Part shown: positions 15,509-25,388 of the stretch, in pieces
How positions within the stretch are numbered: position 1 is the stretch's first letter
Layout of the letters: each line of letters starts with the position of its first letter
Assembly: GCF_904067545.1 (NCBI RefSeq)
Contig: NZ_LR881183.1
Location: 342,277-406,276 of the forward strand
Direction of reading: 5' to 3'
DNA: 64,000 bases
Source of the DNA: Thermococcus camini
Lineage (GTDB): Archaea > Methanobacteriota_B > Thermococci > Thermococcales > Thermococcaceae
Notes under the pieces: generated by a model
What the model saw: only the letters and a program-made list of their open reading frames with translations
The model's database searches: none
What the model was told of the DNA's origin: nothing
Program-made: the position numbers and the translations under genes

Positions 15509-15536
15509 CCCCAGACCACCTCCAACAAACAGGACT

Positions 15537-16439
15537 TTAAGTTTCTTGTTTGTTGCACTTTAGGGGTGTGTCTTCTGTTTTCCTATTGAGGTGCCAAGTT
15601 GGAAGCCTTTCTTTCATTGAAATTCCCTTGAAGTATTTTTCAACAGATACCCAATTTAATCCTGCGTTCGGGAAAAAGCAGTAGCTCTCAATTTTGGCAA
15701 AACTGGTGTTATTGGTCAAATGATGAGTGGAAACGTTGAGGATAGCTTCAATCAATTGCCCGTTGAGCTTAAACGAGCCATGATAAAAGGTCTTGCCCGA
15801 CCCTGTTATCGTAACGTCTGAGTAGTAAACGGCGAGGATTGAAGTATGTTCTCCATTAGGTATTTCGATGACAGGTATAAAAGAAGGTTTATTGCTTAGA
15901 CTGGGAATTACTAAAACATCTTCCGTACCGATTTCATAGGCGCGGGAATCCACATGAAGATAGGTTTTTATCCAAAGTTCTTTTTTGGCGTATAGTATGG
16001 CAATCCTTCTGATTGTTTTGTTGTCGTACTGTTTAAGGATTTGCTCTACCGTTGGGAAGTTTGGTGGGTTTTGTTCTGTATACCATTTTCCGGCGAAGAG
16101 TAGTGATGGAGTTCCTTCTGGCACTTTTTCGAGGAGTTTTAAGTCAAGGGTAAGTGGAGAATAGTTTAATTGTGTTTCCACGGTTTTTGTTTTCCTGGTT
16201 CTGAAAAATAGCGGAGAATTCTGACTAATGTAATAAACTTTGAGTTCCTGAGTTTTAGGGTTGTACGTTGCGAACTGCCAGCAATCCTTGTCGTGATAGA
16301 CGGCAATGAGCTTTTCACTGTTGGAAATTCCTGCTAACTTATAAGTACCCTCTGCCGAGGAAAGTTGATGGTAAGTGTAGGCATTGTATGCGAAAAAAGA
16401 AAGGAGCAAAATCAGGAGAAAAACAAAAAGAGATCTCAT
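15537..16439 (-). CDS. Membrane-anchored extracytoplasmic protein coupled to the protease gene
   Basis: A 300-residue protein with an N-terminal signal anchor (MRSLFVFLLILLLSFFAYNAY) and an outside domain of unknown fold. Its ATG overlaps the stop of the large protease gene (ATGA), which implies translational coupling and near-equal synthesis. In secreted effector systems such coupling is typical of an immunity or chaperone partner, and a membrane-anchored outward-facing protein would be well placed to restrain a secreted peptidase. That role is inference only. Confidence 0.82.
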   Translation of the reverse strand: MRSLFVFLLILLLSFFAYNAYTYHQLSSAEGTYKLAGISNSEKLIAVYHDKDCWQFATYNPKTQELKVYYISQNSPLFFRTRKTKTVETQLNYSPLTLDLKLLEKVPEGTPSLLFAGKWYTEQNPPNFPTVEQILKQYDNKTIRRIAILYAKKELWIKTYLHVDSRAYEIGTEDVLVIPSLSNKPSFIPVIEIPNGEHTSILAVYYSDVTITGSGKTFYHGSFKLNGQLIEAILNVSTHHLTNNTSFAKIESYCFFPNAGLNWVSVEKYFKGISMKERLPTWHLNRKTEDTPLKCNKQET

Positions 16440-19400
16440 CCCCAGACCACCTCCATGAGGTAACCAACGCCTGTATAAGGCCCAGTTCTAGGAACAAAAC
16501 CTAAATCAACAACAGAGTCAATTTGGATTCCATTGGACATAATTATATTCTGTGGTCTGCATGCATATGCCCCTTTGCTGGGATCCTCAAGTGGTACGCA
16601 TGCGTTTATTTCCAGATTCTCGCTTGTGAGAATTTTGTACAGTGTTTCCCATCCTGAAGAATGCCACTTATCTGGATCGTTCGGGTCTCCCCATTGGTCT
16701 GGGAGCATGTCTGTGTCTGTAGTGTATCCCATGTTTATCCAGGCATTTTGGTATTTTTGCCATAACTGATAAGTCCAGTTTCTAAACATCTTGTAGTCTC
16801 TTGGGGTACTAAGTTCACTCCATTCCCACTGCTTGTTCATTACTGTATGTAAGCTAAGCATTTTTCCAGTGAGGATTAAATATATTTCGGGAGTTTCAGG
16901 CCCCACGAATTCTGTTAATACTGCTGGATACCATTCTCCATATTTGTGCCCATGCCAGTCTAGATATTCATCACGCAACCAGAAGACATAATGGCCAAGT
17001 TCGTGCCCCAACATTTCTCCCCAGTCTTCTTCCCCTATTGAGCCCCAAAAGTTTCCTCCCCAAAATTTCTCAGACATCATTATATGTATGAATGCTTTCT
17101 CTTGGGGAGATACCCCAGGATCTCTTTTCATCCAGTATCCTCCGACTACAGCTTTTGGCCATCCAGGATATAGGAGTTCTCCTGATGTTTGAGGAATTTG
17201 CCATGTAGTGTCATGTACTCTCACATCTGCTACGTCCCAGTTTCTCTTCTTGTCCCAGATCCTGACTTGTGTAATCATTGCGTAGCCGTCCGTGTAGTCG
17301 TAGATGAAGTCACTTGCCCTTCTGATGCTGTAAATCAGGTTTTTCTTGTCTTCTTCGCTCATCGTCCATTCTACTGATATGTTCAGTTCAATGCCGAGGA
17401 TATCTCTCTTCGCCGGATCTTTTCCAATAAATAGTTCAACACTGTTTGGAACACCGTCTCCATCGTAGTCATAGTATGTGTCGTCACTCGTTGGTGAGAA
17501 CTTGTTGGTTCCAAGCTCTTTGTTAAGCTCCAGCTCTCTGTGGAATGGTATCCCATCGCCGTCGGCGTCGTTCAGTTTGATGAGGAACCATATTTCTGCA
17601 TCGTCCTCATCAACGTCCGTTGAGGTTGCAACGGCGTCAAAGGTCAGCGAGCTCGTCTCAGTTGAGGTTTCTGAACTCGAAACTGACTCGGTGCTGAGGG
17701 TTTTAACGTTCTCAGTTTCGTTCCTGAAGATTAACGTCGCCTCGTATCTGGCACCCTTTCCGATTCTGGCTGTTGCATTGGTTGTGACATTGCTCACATT
17801 GGTGCCGTTGCCTTCCCCTCCCGTGGACATTGCGTTCACTTCCTCGTTTAGTTTCATTGCCCTCACTTTGGCGTTTCGTTTGTTGATGATGAGAACCTTC
17901 CTATGGGTCCCGTTGGGGAGTGAGAGCGTGAAGAGTACAGCTTCCTCAGGGTTTGTGTACCGATAAAGGATTCCGCTCTTGTGATCCCTTAGTTCTAAAG
18001 ATTCTATCCCGTCCCAGCCCTGAACGTTCGTGATGTTAACGACGCTTAAATCATAGCCAAGGGCCTCAAGTTCATCATAGTACTTGGAGAAAGGCTCAAT
18101 GTCGGTGCTTGGGTTTATATCACCACAGGAACCGTCGCCACAGCCACTCAGATGGCCGTAACCGAAGTATTCCTTATGATCGTTGGGATAGTCGTCTCCG
18201 CTCCAGGTTCCGGTTAGAGTGTTAAACACTATATGGGCAAATGGAGAGGATGTTGGTGAGATGTCCAGCACGTTTTCTCCATCGTTCAGGTTTAACCACA
18301 AATCTACAGTCTCTGCGTTGTCTGGGATGTCAAAGGTGAACTTTGCTATTGCCTGCTCATCTATGTTGCTGAAAATATTTTCTCTGAGGAGGGTTCTCTT
18401 TTCGTAGTCTGTGGTCATATATGCAAGTTGTGAATTGTATACTTCTTGATATTTTCCGTTTATAAGTGTAAACGCTTTTAAGCTGACGTCTCCGCTAACT
18501 GCATCGAGTTCCCGGTACCTAAATATGTAGACAGTTACCGTTGCATCTGTAAACGGCTCTATATCCTCCGCGTTGCACCACCCATCCCTGTCACTGTCTG
18601 CAATAACTGTGACGTTCATTCTGTAGGTTTCTCCAGTCTTTCCGTACTTGTCCACGGGGGCGAACTCGACGGTAACGTTCTCCCGACAGTTGGTGTAACT
18701 GTATAGGACGAGATAGAACCCTCCAGATTCTCCTGAGGGCACCTGGGGAACGAGAAAACTGAAGCGTCCGCCAACGTTTACCCACACGTTTACAGTATCC
18801 CCATCAGGGTCGTAAACATAAACCTGGCCGGTGTTGTTGTCGTTGGCGTACACCTGGCCTGGAAATTCAACGCTCTCAATCCTCGGTGGGGAGTTGGGCC
18901 TCACGTAGATCTTTCTGCTCCACTCGCTCGTTGAGCCGTCTTCAGCGGTCATTATTATCGTGAAGTTGTGATAGCCTGCAGTTGGCCGGCTCCAGATTAG
19001 ATAAAATCCGTCATACTGGTTATGGGCGTAGATGAATCCTCTACTGAACTCATCAACTTTAGCCCCATCAACCAAAAGCGTGAGCTGTATATCTTGAGTT
19101 GTATCTGTTGGATTTTTGGCTGTGATGTTGAACCTCAGGGGATAATCCATTACCGGAGTGTTATACCTTACTTCACTGATATATGGGTGGGGAGTAGCGT
19201 CTACGTGGAATGTCTTTCCAATGGTGGCAGTTTCTCCGTTGTAGTCCGGGACGAACTTGACTACCAGCGTGTGGTTTCCGGGAGTTGCTGTCCATGCCCC
19301 GTAAACGTTGTAGTATCTTATACTGTATTTTCTCACGCTCACGTCTCTTTCAGTCTTTACCAGCGTACCGTCTACGTATACCTCTATAGTTCCGGTCCCG

Positions 19401-20305
19401 TCGAGTGCACCCCTGTTGTCCAGCTTCAAGGTCAGCGACATGTATTCCCCGTCTATCGGCGGATCTGGTTGTATTGTGATCCCCTCAATGGCAATCTCCG
19501 GTGATGCCTGGTACTGGTATCTTGAAATCACATTACCCCAGCGGTCTATAAGGTACAGGACATCGCCATCGTTGTTTAGTATCGCACTTTCTGGGGAGCT
19601 GGCTATCAAAATTTTTATGGGGGTGTACGGGGGTGCGGAACTGCTGAGTTCTATTGAATGGTCCCTGCCAAAAGCGTCGGTGCACTCTTCTTTGGGAGTG
19701 CTGTTCATCCAGCAGCTTGGGTTGCCGTATGCATAATCATCGAGAAGGTGCCACCCTTCCAGGCTCTGAGATATAGAGCTGGGGTTGTACAGGTAGGTGT
19801 ACTCGCCGGTTCCATCGTTGGTTAGATAATCAACGTCTATTATTTGAACCGCTGAGCTGGTTGAAAGGAGTTCGACCTTGAACTCGTTGTTGATGCTCTC
19901 CGTTGATTGGACTGAATATGTGCTGCTTTCTTTTTCCCTTTGAATGGCTTCCAGCGCTCTCCTTGGATTCCTCCAGAGGTAAGTTTTTATTATAGTGGGC
20001 TCGGTGCCGTTGTACCACCAGATCTGGAATATCAAGTTAGTTCCGTTCCAGTGTGCATTTCTGATTCTCATGTTCTCTGAGATTACCATCTCCCCGTTCA
20101 GCGTGCCGTTTAGAAGGGCTTCCATTAGCGTCAGTATTGCTCTTCTTTCCTCCGGGGTGGCGTTCTGGAGGGCGTTAAGGTACCTCTCGAAGAACGGGTT
20201 AATAATGCCCCCCCCGTTTTGGGTCTCTGATACTGCTCCGGTTGTCTGTGGCAGGCCGCTCAGTACGAGCAACACGGCGAGAACCACTACAACCAGCCGC
20301 CTCAT
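16436..20305 (-). CDS. Large secreted multidomain metallopeptidase-like protein
   Basis: A 1289-residue exported protein and the lead gene of the array. Order: signal peptide (MRRLVVVVLAVLLVLSGLP); a lamin-tail-like domain (around VQIIDVDYLTNDGTGEY to RWGNVISRYQY); two or three Ig/CARDB-like beta domains (EVYVDGTLVKTERDV, TLLVDGAKVDEFS, then YDPDGDTVNVWVNVGG); a long linker; calcium-type repeats (DADGDGIP and DYDGDGVPN); and a peptidase domain with HELGHYVFWLRDEY, ending GPYTGVGYLMEVVWG. The motif resembles M64-like zinc peptidases, with two His ligands and an acidic third ligand likely. ATG 20305 has GGTGAT four bases upstream. A TATA-like TTTTTAT lies near 20349-20356. Confidence 0.85.
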   Translation of the reverse strand: MRRLVVVVLAVLLVLSGLPQTTGAVSETQNGGGIINPFFERYLNALQNATPEERRAILTLMEALLNGTLNGEMVISENMRIRNAHWNGTNLIFQIWWYNGTEPTIIKTYLWRNPRRALEAIQREKESSTYSVQSTESINNEFKVELLSTSSAVQIIDVDYLTNDGTGEYTYLYNPSSISQSLEGWHLLDDYAYGNPSCWMNSTPKEECTDAFGRDHSIELSSSAPPYTPIKILIASSPESAILNNDGDVLYLIDRWGNVISRYQYQASPEIAIEGITIQPDPPIDGEYMSLTLKLDNRGALDGTGTIEVYVDGTLVKTERDVSVRKYSIRYYNVYGAWTATPGNHTLVVKFVPDYNGETATIGKTFHVDATPHPYISEVRYNTPVMDYPLRFNITAKNPTDTTQDIQLTLLVDGAKVDEFSRGFIYAHNQYDGFYLIWSRPTAGYHNFTIIMTAEDGSTSEWSRKIYVRPNSPPRIESVEFPGQVYANDNNTGQVYVYDPDGDTVNVWVNVGGRFSFLVPQVPSGESGGFYLVLYSYTNCRENVTVEFAPVDKYGKTGETYRMNVTVIADSDRDGWCNAEDIEPFTDATVTVYIFRYRELDAVSGDVSLKAFTLINGKYQEVYNSQLAYMTTDYEKRTLLRENIFSNIDEQAIAKFTFDIPDNAETVDLWLNLNDGENVLDISPTSSPFAHIVFNTLTGTWSGDDYPNDHKEYFGYGHLSGCGDGSCGDINPSTDIEPFSKYYDELEALGYDLSVVNITNVQGWDGIESLELRDHKSGILYRYTNPEEAVLFTLSLPNGTHRKVLIINKRNAKVRAMKLNEEVNAMSTGGEGNGTNVSNVTTNATARIGKGARYEATLIFRNETENVKTLSTESVSSSETSTETSSLTFDAVATSTDVDEDDAEIWFLIKLNDADGDGIPFHRELELNKELGTNKFSPTSDDTYYDYDGDGVPNSVELFIGKDPAKRDILGIELNISVEWTMSEEDKKNLIYSIRRASDFIYDYTDGYAMITQVRIWDKKRNWDVADVRVHDTTWQIPQTSGELLYPGWPKAVVGGYWMKRDPGVSPQEKAFIHIMMSEKFWGGNFWGSIGEEDWGEMLGHELGHYVFWLRDEYLDWHGHKYGEWYPAVLTEFVGPETPEIYLILTGKMLSLHTVMNKQWEWSELSTPRDYKMFRNWTYQLWQKYQNAWINMGYTTDTDMLPDQWGDPNDPDKWHSSGWETLYKILTSENLEINACVPLEDPSKGAYACRPQNIIMSNGIQIDSVVDLGFVPRTGPYTGVGYLMEVVWG

Positions 20306-20384
20306 CCATATCACCATTAACGGTCGTTGCATTCTAGGTATTGGAGAATTGTGAATAAAAACATTGCGGGAACGAATCAAATTA

Positions 20385-20843
20385 TCACTCAAAGTGTTGT
20401 CCAAACGCCTCCCTCAGCCTCTCGACCTCTTCCTCCCTCAGCCTGTTCTTTACCCAGCGCTCCCTCATGCTCAGGTTCTCGTCTTCCAAATCAAGGACTG
20501 CCTTCCTGACGCCGCCCCTCGGGTGAGCGCAGTCCCCTTCCCAGCGGGGAATCACTTGGAGGTGAATGTGCGGAACGGTCTGGCCGGCCGCTCTTCCGAG
20601 GTTCATCCCCACGTTGAACCCGTCCGGCTTGAAGGCTTCTCTCAGCTTCTCCATCGCCAGCTCCATGCCCCTTATCAGGGCGACCTTTTCTTCCCCGCTC
20701 AGCTCTTCCCAGCTCTCGACGTGCCTCCTGGGGACGACCAGCAGGTGTCCCCGGTTCGCCGGGTATGAGTCGAGGAGTATTCTAATCAGCTCGTCCTCGT
20801 AAAGGATTGCCTCGGGCCTTGCGCTGCAGAAAGGGCATTCCAT
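20385..20843 (-). CDS. HIT family nucleotide-binding hydrolase
   Basis: A 152-residue histidine triad protein. It has an N-terminal CPFC zinc-like pair, the strand-loop PANRGHLLVVPRRHVESW, and the HIT motif VPHIHLQVIPR that acts on the alpha-phosphate of nucleotidyl substrates such as AMP conjugates or dinucleoside polyphosphates. About 40 residues follow the motif, somewhat more than in the shortest HIT proteins. The ATG follows GGTGGTGGCG. It lies upstream of and collinear with the protease array but ends 79 bases before it, leaving room for a separate promoter. Confidence 0.9.
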   Translation of the reverse strand: MECPFCSARPEAILYEDELIRILLDSYPANRGHLLVVPRRHVESWEELSGEEKVALIRGMELAMEKLREAFKPDGFNVGMNLGRAAGQTVPHIHLQVIPRWEGDCAHPRGGVRKAVLDLEDENLSMRERWVKNRLREEEVERLREAFGQHFE

Positions 20844-20889
20844 CGCCACCACCAAAGGCTTAAAACGGGTTCCCGATAAAAAGCCCTCG

Positions 20890-21120
20890 GTGAGTGCGGT
20901 GGGCGATACCTTGGATGTTATGAAGAAAAGCTACCAGAGGTTCCTGGCCGTCGGCCTCGGCCTCATGCTGATCGCGTTCCTTCTGATGATATGGCAGCCG
21001 CTGGGCAGACAGAACTCGCTAATACTGGCGGTGATAGTCTTCCTGGTGGCGTTTCTGCCGCTGGAGTTTGCACGCAGGATAGCTAGAAAGATGGCCCTCA
21101 TGGCTCTGAAGGGTGAATAG
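20890..21120 (+). CDS. Small membrane protein with two transmembrane helices
   Basis: About 66-76 residues, with two hydrophobic helices (FLAVGLGLMLIAFLLMIW and ILAVIVFLVAFLPLEF) joined by a short polar loop and followed by an Arg/Lys-rich tail, so both ends should face the cytoplasm. No family recognised. The start is uncertain: GTG 20890, TTG 20911 and ATG 20920 are all in frame, and a GGTGGGCGAT site favours one of the last two. It is divergent from the HIT gene and sits upstream of the proteasome gene. Confidence 0.6.
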   Translation: MSAVGDTLDVMKKSYQRFLAVGLGLMLIAFLLMIWQPLGRQNSLILAVIVFLVAFLPLEFARRIARKMALMALKGE

Positions 21121-21197
21121 AAAAGCTTAATTAGACCGCCCGAGAATTACGGGAAGAGTGTAGAGGAGTGACGATAATTCGTTAGAGGTGATGTAAA

Positions 21198-21980
21198 ATG
21201 GCGTTTGTACCACCACAGGCAGGCTACGACAGGGCCATTACTGTTTTCAGCCCTGATGGAAGGCTCTTCCAGGTGAACTATGCCCGGGAGGCAGTGAAGA
21301 GGGGCGCCACCGCCGTCGGCGTCAAGTGGAAGAACGGCGTCGTCCTCGCGGTGGAGAAGAGGATAACGAGCAAGCTCATCGAGCCGAGCAGCTACGAAAA
21401 GATTTTTCAGATCGACGACCACATTGCGGCCGCTCCGAGCGGAATAATCGCCGATGCAAGGGTTCTCGTTGACAGGGCCAGGCTTGAGGCCCAGGTTTAC
21501 AGGCTTACCTACGGCGAACCCGTTCCGCTCACCGTTCTGGTGAAGAAGATATGCGACCTCAAGCAGGCCCACACCCAGTACGGCGGTGTGAGGCCCTTCG
21601 GTGCGGCCCTTCTTATGGCCGGTGTGAACGACAAACCGGAGCTCTACGAGACCGACCCCAGCGGGGCCTACTTCGAGTGGAAGGCAGTTGCCATAGGCAG
21701 CGGAAGGAACACCGCCATGGCAATCTTCGAGGAGCACTACACCGACGACATAGACATGGAAGGTGCGATAAAGCTGGCCATAATGGCCCTCGCAAAGACC
21801 CTTGAGGAGCCGAGCGCTGATTCGATAGAGGTGGCCTTCATAACAATGGAGGACAGGCGCTGGAAGAAGCTCTCCAGGGAGGAGGTCGAGGGATACCTCT
21901 CTGAGATACTGGAAGAGGTCAAGGAAGAGGAAGTCGAGGAGAGGGAAGAGGACTACTCCGAACTCGACCAGAACTACTGA
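21198..21980 (+). CDS. psmA: Proteasome subunit alpha
   Basis: A 260-residue subunit of the outer rings of the archaeal 20S proteasome, which gates substrate entry and docks the PAN ATPase. It shows the alpha-subunit N-terminal signature ([24 protein letters not shown]), the [12 protein letters not shown] strand and [13 protein letters not shown]. The C-terminus is a long acidic coiled tail ([20 protein letters not shown]). GAGGTGATGTAAA precedes the ATG. It opens a tightly packed six-gene string with the RNA exosome genes. Confidence 0.96.
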   Translation: MAFVPPQAGYDRAITVFSPDGRLFQVNYAREAVKRGATAVGVKWKNGVVLAVEKRITSKLIEPSSYEKIFQIDDHIAAAPSGIIADARVLVDRARLEAQVYRLTYGEPVPLTVLVKKICDLKQAHTQYGGVRPFGAALLMAGVNDKPELYETDPSGAYFEWKAVAIGSGRNTAMAIFEEHYTDDIDMEGAIKLAIMALAKTLEEPSADSIEVAFITMEDRRWKKLSREEVEGYLSEILEEVKEEEVEEREEDYSELDQNY

Positions 21981-21991
21981 GGTGACGGGCG

Positions 21992-22702
21992 ATGCCCATA
22001 AGCGTGGATAAAGCCGTTATCGCCCGTCTGAAGACGCACGGCGAGACGTTTGAGATACTCGTTGACCCGTACCTTGCGAGGGACTTCAAGGAGGGCAGGG
22101 ACGTCCAGATAGAGGACGTCCTCGCTACCCCTTATGTTTTCAAGGACGCCCACAAGGGTGACAAGGCCAGCGAGCACGAGATGGAGAAGATATTCGGCAC
22201 CAGCGACCCCTACGAGGTGGCCAAGGTAATCCTCCGCAAGGGAGACGTCCAGCTCACCGCGGAGCAGAGGCGGCAGATGATAGAGGACAAGAGGCGCTAC
22301 ATAGCGACGGTAATACACAGGCACGCGGTTGACCCCAGGACGGGTTTTCCCCACCCCGTTGACAGGATTCTAAGGGCGATGGAAGAAGCTGGGGTCCACG
22401 TTGATCTGTTCAAGGACGCCGAGGCACAGATTCCGGGAGTCATCAAGGCTATACGACCGCTCCTCCCGATAAAGATGGAGATGAAGGTCATCGCCGTGAA
22501 GGTGCCCGGTGATTACGTCGGAAAGGCCTACGGAGAGGTCAGGAAGTTCGGAAAGATAAAGCGCGAGGAGTGGGGAAGCGACGGCTCGTGGATGTTCCTC
22601 ATCGAGATTCCGGGAGGAATTGAGGAGGAGTTTTATGAGAAACTTAACGCCCTCACGAGGGGCGAGGCGGTAACTAAACTGATAGAGAGGAAGGGACTAT
22701 GA
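21992..22702 (+). CDS. Ribosome maturation protein SBDS
   Basis: A 236-residue orthologue of the Shwachman-Bodian-Diamond protein (Sdo1), which helps release the anti-association factor aIF6 from the large ribosomal subunit. The three domains are visible: the FYSH domain ([21 protein letters not shown]), the central helical domain ([28 protein letters not shown]), and the C-terminal ferredoxin-like domain ([20 protein letters not shown]). It starts 11 bases after psmA and its stop overlaps the rrp4 start as ATGA. Confidence 0.95.
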   Translation: MPISVDKAVIARLKTHGETFEILVDPYLARDFKEGRDVQIEDVLATPYVFKDAHKGDKASEHEMEKIFGTSDPYEVAKVILRKGDVQLTAEQRRQMIEDKRRYIATVIHRHAVDPRTGFPHPVDRILRAMEEAGVHVDLFKDAEAQIPGVIKAIRPLLPIKMEMKVIAVKVPGDYVGKAYGEVRKFGKIKREEWGSDGSWMFLIEIPGGIEEEFYEKLNALTRGEAVTKLIERKGL

Positions 22703-23469
22703 GGCGGATTTTTGTAAAGAGTAGGGAACTTGTGGTCCCGGGCACTTTACTTGCCCAGGGGCCGTTTAAGAACGGAAGAGGGACCTTCAGGGAAGGCAAC
22801 AGGATATACTCCACCGTCGTGGGGCTCGTTGAGATAAGGGGCGACACTATACGTGTTATCTCGCTCGAGGGGCCGTACATACCCGAGGTCGGCGACAACG
22901 TCATAGGGAAGATAGTGGACGTCAGGTTCTCCAACTGGACGGTTGACATAGGCGCCCCGTACCAGGCGGGCCTCCGCGTTCAGGACGCCACGGAGGAGCG
23001 CATCGACCTCGCAAAGACAGACCTGCGCAGGATATTCGACATAGGGGACATAATCTACGCCAGGATAAAGGCGTACAACGAGATAAACCAGATAGACCTC
23101 ACCACGAAGGGCATGCCCTTCAGGGGCGGTCCCCTGCGCGGGGGGCAGATAGTGGAGATAACCCCCTCCAAGGTGCCCAGGCTCATAGGCAAGGGCGGTT
23201 CGATGATAAACCTCATCAAGAAGCTGACCGGCACGAGGATAATCGTCGGCCAGAATGGCTGGGTGTGGGTCAGCGGAAAGAATGAAGAGCTCGAAAAGCT
23301 GGCCATCGATGCCATCCTCAAGGTGAACAGGGAGAGCCACACTCAGGGGCTGACCGACAGGGTCAAGGAGCTTCTCATGACCAGGCTCCAGGAGCTCAAG
23401 GAGCGGGGAGTTATTGAGGAGATACCGCAGATTGAGGAACCAACCGCTGGAAAGGGTGAGGGAGAATGA
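22699..23469 (+). CDS. rrp4: Exosome complex RNA-binding protein Rrp4
   Basis: A 256-residue cap subunit of the archaeal exosome that gathers RNA, especially poly(A)-rich tails, at the entrance of the Rrp41/Rrp42 hexamer. It contains the N-terminal beta domain ([20 protein letters not shown]), an S1 domain ([24 protein letters not shown]) and a KH domain with the GxxG loop ([19 protein letters not shown]). It overlaps SBDS and rrp41 by ATGA junctions, pointing to coupled translation. Confidence 0.95.
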   Translation: MRRIFVKSRELVVPGTLLAQGPFKNGRGTFREGNRIYSTVVGLVEIRGDTIRVISLEGPYIPEVGDNVIGKIVDVRFSNWTVDIGAPYQAGLRVQDATEERIDLAKTDLRRIFDIGDIIYARIKAYNEINQIDLTTKGMPFRGGPLRGGQIVEITPSKVPRLIGKGGSMINLIKKLTGTRIIVGQNGWVWVSGKNEELEKLAIDAILKVNRESHTQGLTDRVKELLMTRLQELKERGVIEEIPQIEEPTAGKGEGE

Positions 23470-24215
23470 TGGGCAAGCCCGAGGATTTAAAGCTCATAGA
23501 TGAGAACGGAAAGAGAGTAGATGGGAGAAAGAAGTACGAACTGAGGCCCATTAAGATGGAAGTTGGTGTTCTAAAGAACGCTGATGGCTCCGCCTACGTT
23601 GAGTGGGGTAAGAACAAGATCCTGGCCGCGGTTTACGGACCGAGGGAGATACACCCCAAGCACCTCCAGAGGCCGGACAGAGCAATCTTGCGCGTCCGCT
23701 ACAACATGGCCCCATTCAGCGTCGAGGAGAGGAAGAAGCCCGGCCCGGACAGGAGAAGCGTTGAGATAAGCAAGGTCATAAGGGGCGCCCTTGAGCCTGC
23801 TTTAATCCTCGAGATGTTCCCGAGAACGGCCATAGACGTCTTCATAGAGGTTCTGCAAGCTGATGCAGGAACGCGCGTCGCTGGAATAACTGCGGCCTCA
23901 CTCGCCCTCGCCGACGCGGGTGTGCCGATGCGGGACCTCGTCGCCGCCTGTGCCGCTGGCAAGATAGAGGGCGAGATAGTGCTCGACCTCAACAAGGACG
24001 AGGACAACTACGGTGAGGCCGATGTTCCGGTGGCGATAATGCCGCTCAAGAACGACATAACACTGCTCCAGATGGACGGGTACCTCACGAAGGATGAGTT
24101 TGTCGAGGCGGTGAGGCTCGCCATCAAGGGTGCCAAGGCGGTCTACCAGAAGCAGCGCGAGGCGCTGAAGGTCAAGTATCTCAAAATAGCCGAGGAGGTC
24201 GGTGGAGGTGAGTGA
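23466..24215 (+). CDS. rrp41: Exosome complex exonuclease Rrp41
   Basis: A 249-residue RNase PH-fold subunit, the catalytically active one in the archaeal exosome. It degrades RNA phosphorolytically from the 3' end and can add tails in reverse. Typical motifs are [22 protein letters not shown] (Arg-rich RNA path), [21 protein letters not shown], and the active-site strand with Asp near [23 protein letters not shown]. The start overlaps the end of rrp4. Confidence 0.95.
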   Translation: MMGKPEDLKLIDENGKRVDGRKKYELRPIKMEVGVLKNADGSAYVEWGKNKILAAVYGPREIHPKHLQRPDRAILRVRYNMAPFSVEERKKPGPDRRSVEISKVIRGALEPALILEMFPRTAIDVFIEVLQADAGTRVAGITAASLALADAGVPMRDLVAACAAGKIEGEIVLDLNKDEDNYGEADVPVAIMPLKNDITLLQMDGYLTKDEFVEAVRLAIKGAKAVYQKQREALKVKYLKIAEEVGGGE

Positions 24216-24216
24216 G

Positions 24217-25026
24217 ATGGAGATAATGGCGGGCATAATGCGCGACCACATCCTCGCGCTCCTCAAGGAAGGCAAGCGCGTGGACGGCCGCGGCCTCGAG
24301 GACTACAGGGACCTCGAAATCAAGGTCAACGTCATAGAGAAGGCCGAGGGCTCCGCGTGGGTCAGGCTCGGCAATACCCAGGTTCTCGTGGGTGTTAAGG
24401 TGGACATGGGAGAGCCCTTCCCCGACCTCCCGGACAGGGGCGTCATAACGACCAACGTGGAGCTCGTTCCCCTTGCCTCCCCGAGCTTTGAGCCCGGTCC
24501 GCCGGACGAAAACGCCATAGAACTCGCCCGTGTGGTTGACAGGGGTATAAGGGAGAGCCAGGCGGTTGAGCTTGAGAAGCTCGTCATAGTTCCGGGCAAG
24601 CTCGTCCGCGTCGTTTTCATAGACGTCCACGTCCTCGACCACGACGGCAACCTCCTCGACGCGAGTGGCATCGGTGCGATAGCGGCCCTGCTCAGCACCA
24701 GGATGCCAAGGGTGGCCTACAACGAGGAGACCGACGAGGTCGAGGTTCTCGACGAGTACGAGCCCCTCCCGGTCAGGAGGATACCGATACCGGTTACCAT
24801 GGCCAAGATCGGTCCGAACATCCTCGTTGACCCGAACCTCGATGAGGAGCGCGTCATGGACGGCAGGATAATCATAACCACCGACGAGAACGGAATGATA
24901 TCCTCCGTCCAGAAGAGTGAGGGCGGTTCGTTCAAGCTTGAGGAGGTCATGTACGCGGTTGACACCGCGATAAAGAAGGCCGCCGAGATAAGGGAGAAGG
25001 TTCTTGAGGCCGTTAAGGCCGAGTGA
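24217..25026 (+). CDS. rrp42: Exosome complex component Rrp42
   Basis: A 269-residue RNase PH-fold partner of Rrp41, catalytically inactive but needed to form the hexameric ring and position RNA. It shows GKRVDGRGLEDYRDLEIKVNV near the start, then VELVPLASPSFEPGPPDENAIELARV and HVLDHDGNLLDASGIGAIAAL. The ATG follows the strong site GGAGGTGAGTGAG, which overlaps the stop of rrp41; an upstream in-frame GTG would overlap rrp41 further and is not needed. Confidence 0.95.
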   Translation: MEIMAGIMRDHILALLKEGKRVDGRGLEDYRDLEIKVNVIEKAEGSAWVRLGNTQVLVGVKVDMGEPFPDLPDRGVITTNVELVPLASPSFEPGPPDENAIELARVVDRGIRESQAVELEKLVIVPGKLVRVVFIDVHVLDHDGNLLDASGIGAIAALLSTRMPRVAYNEETDEVEVLDEYEPLPVRRIPIPVTMAKIGPNILVDPNLDEERVMDGRIIITTDENGMISSVQKSEGGSFKLEEVMYAVDTAIKKAAEIREKVLEAVKAE

Positions 25027-25049
25027 CCTTTTCCCCTTTGGTGATTTTT

Positions 25050-25337
25050 ATGAGCCTTGTGGACGCCATCGCGGTGGTCGTGATGGTTCTCTTCACGCTC
25101 CAGTTTCTTGCACTGGCGGTTAGGGGTGGTTCGAAAAAGGAGCTTTTCCTGACGTTAGCTCTCTTCTCGATTACCCTCGGCGTCTGGCTCATCTACAACG
25201 CCTCCTTCACCTGGGGGTGGGACTTTTACACCTACGTACCCCTTGCTTTCGCGGTCGCCACCTTTCTCCTGAGCGTTTTTGGACTTTATCGGCTGCGCGA
25301 GGAGGAAGGACTGGGCGAATTTCAGAAAGAGATATAA
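25050..25337 (+). CDS. Small membrane protein at the end of the exosome operon (95 aa)
   Basis: Three predicted membrane helices: AVVVMVLFTLQFLALAV, LFLTLALFSITLGVWLIYN and YVPLAFAVATFLLSVFGLY, with an acidic cytoplasmic tail. GGTGATTTTT precedes the ATG, and the gene is collinear with rrp42, 23 bases away, so it is probably cotranscribed. No family is recognised. Confidence 0.7.
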   Translation: MSLVDAIAVVVMVLFTLQFLALAVRGGSKKELFLTLALFSITLGVWLIYNASFTWGWDFYTYVPLAFAVATFLLSVFGLYRLREEEGLGEFQKEI

Positions 25338-25388
25338 ACACAAATGCCCAAAATAATCCAGCCTTATGATTAATTGGGGGGAACGGTT

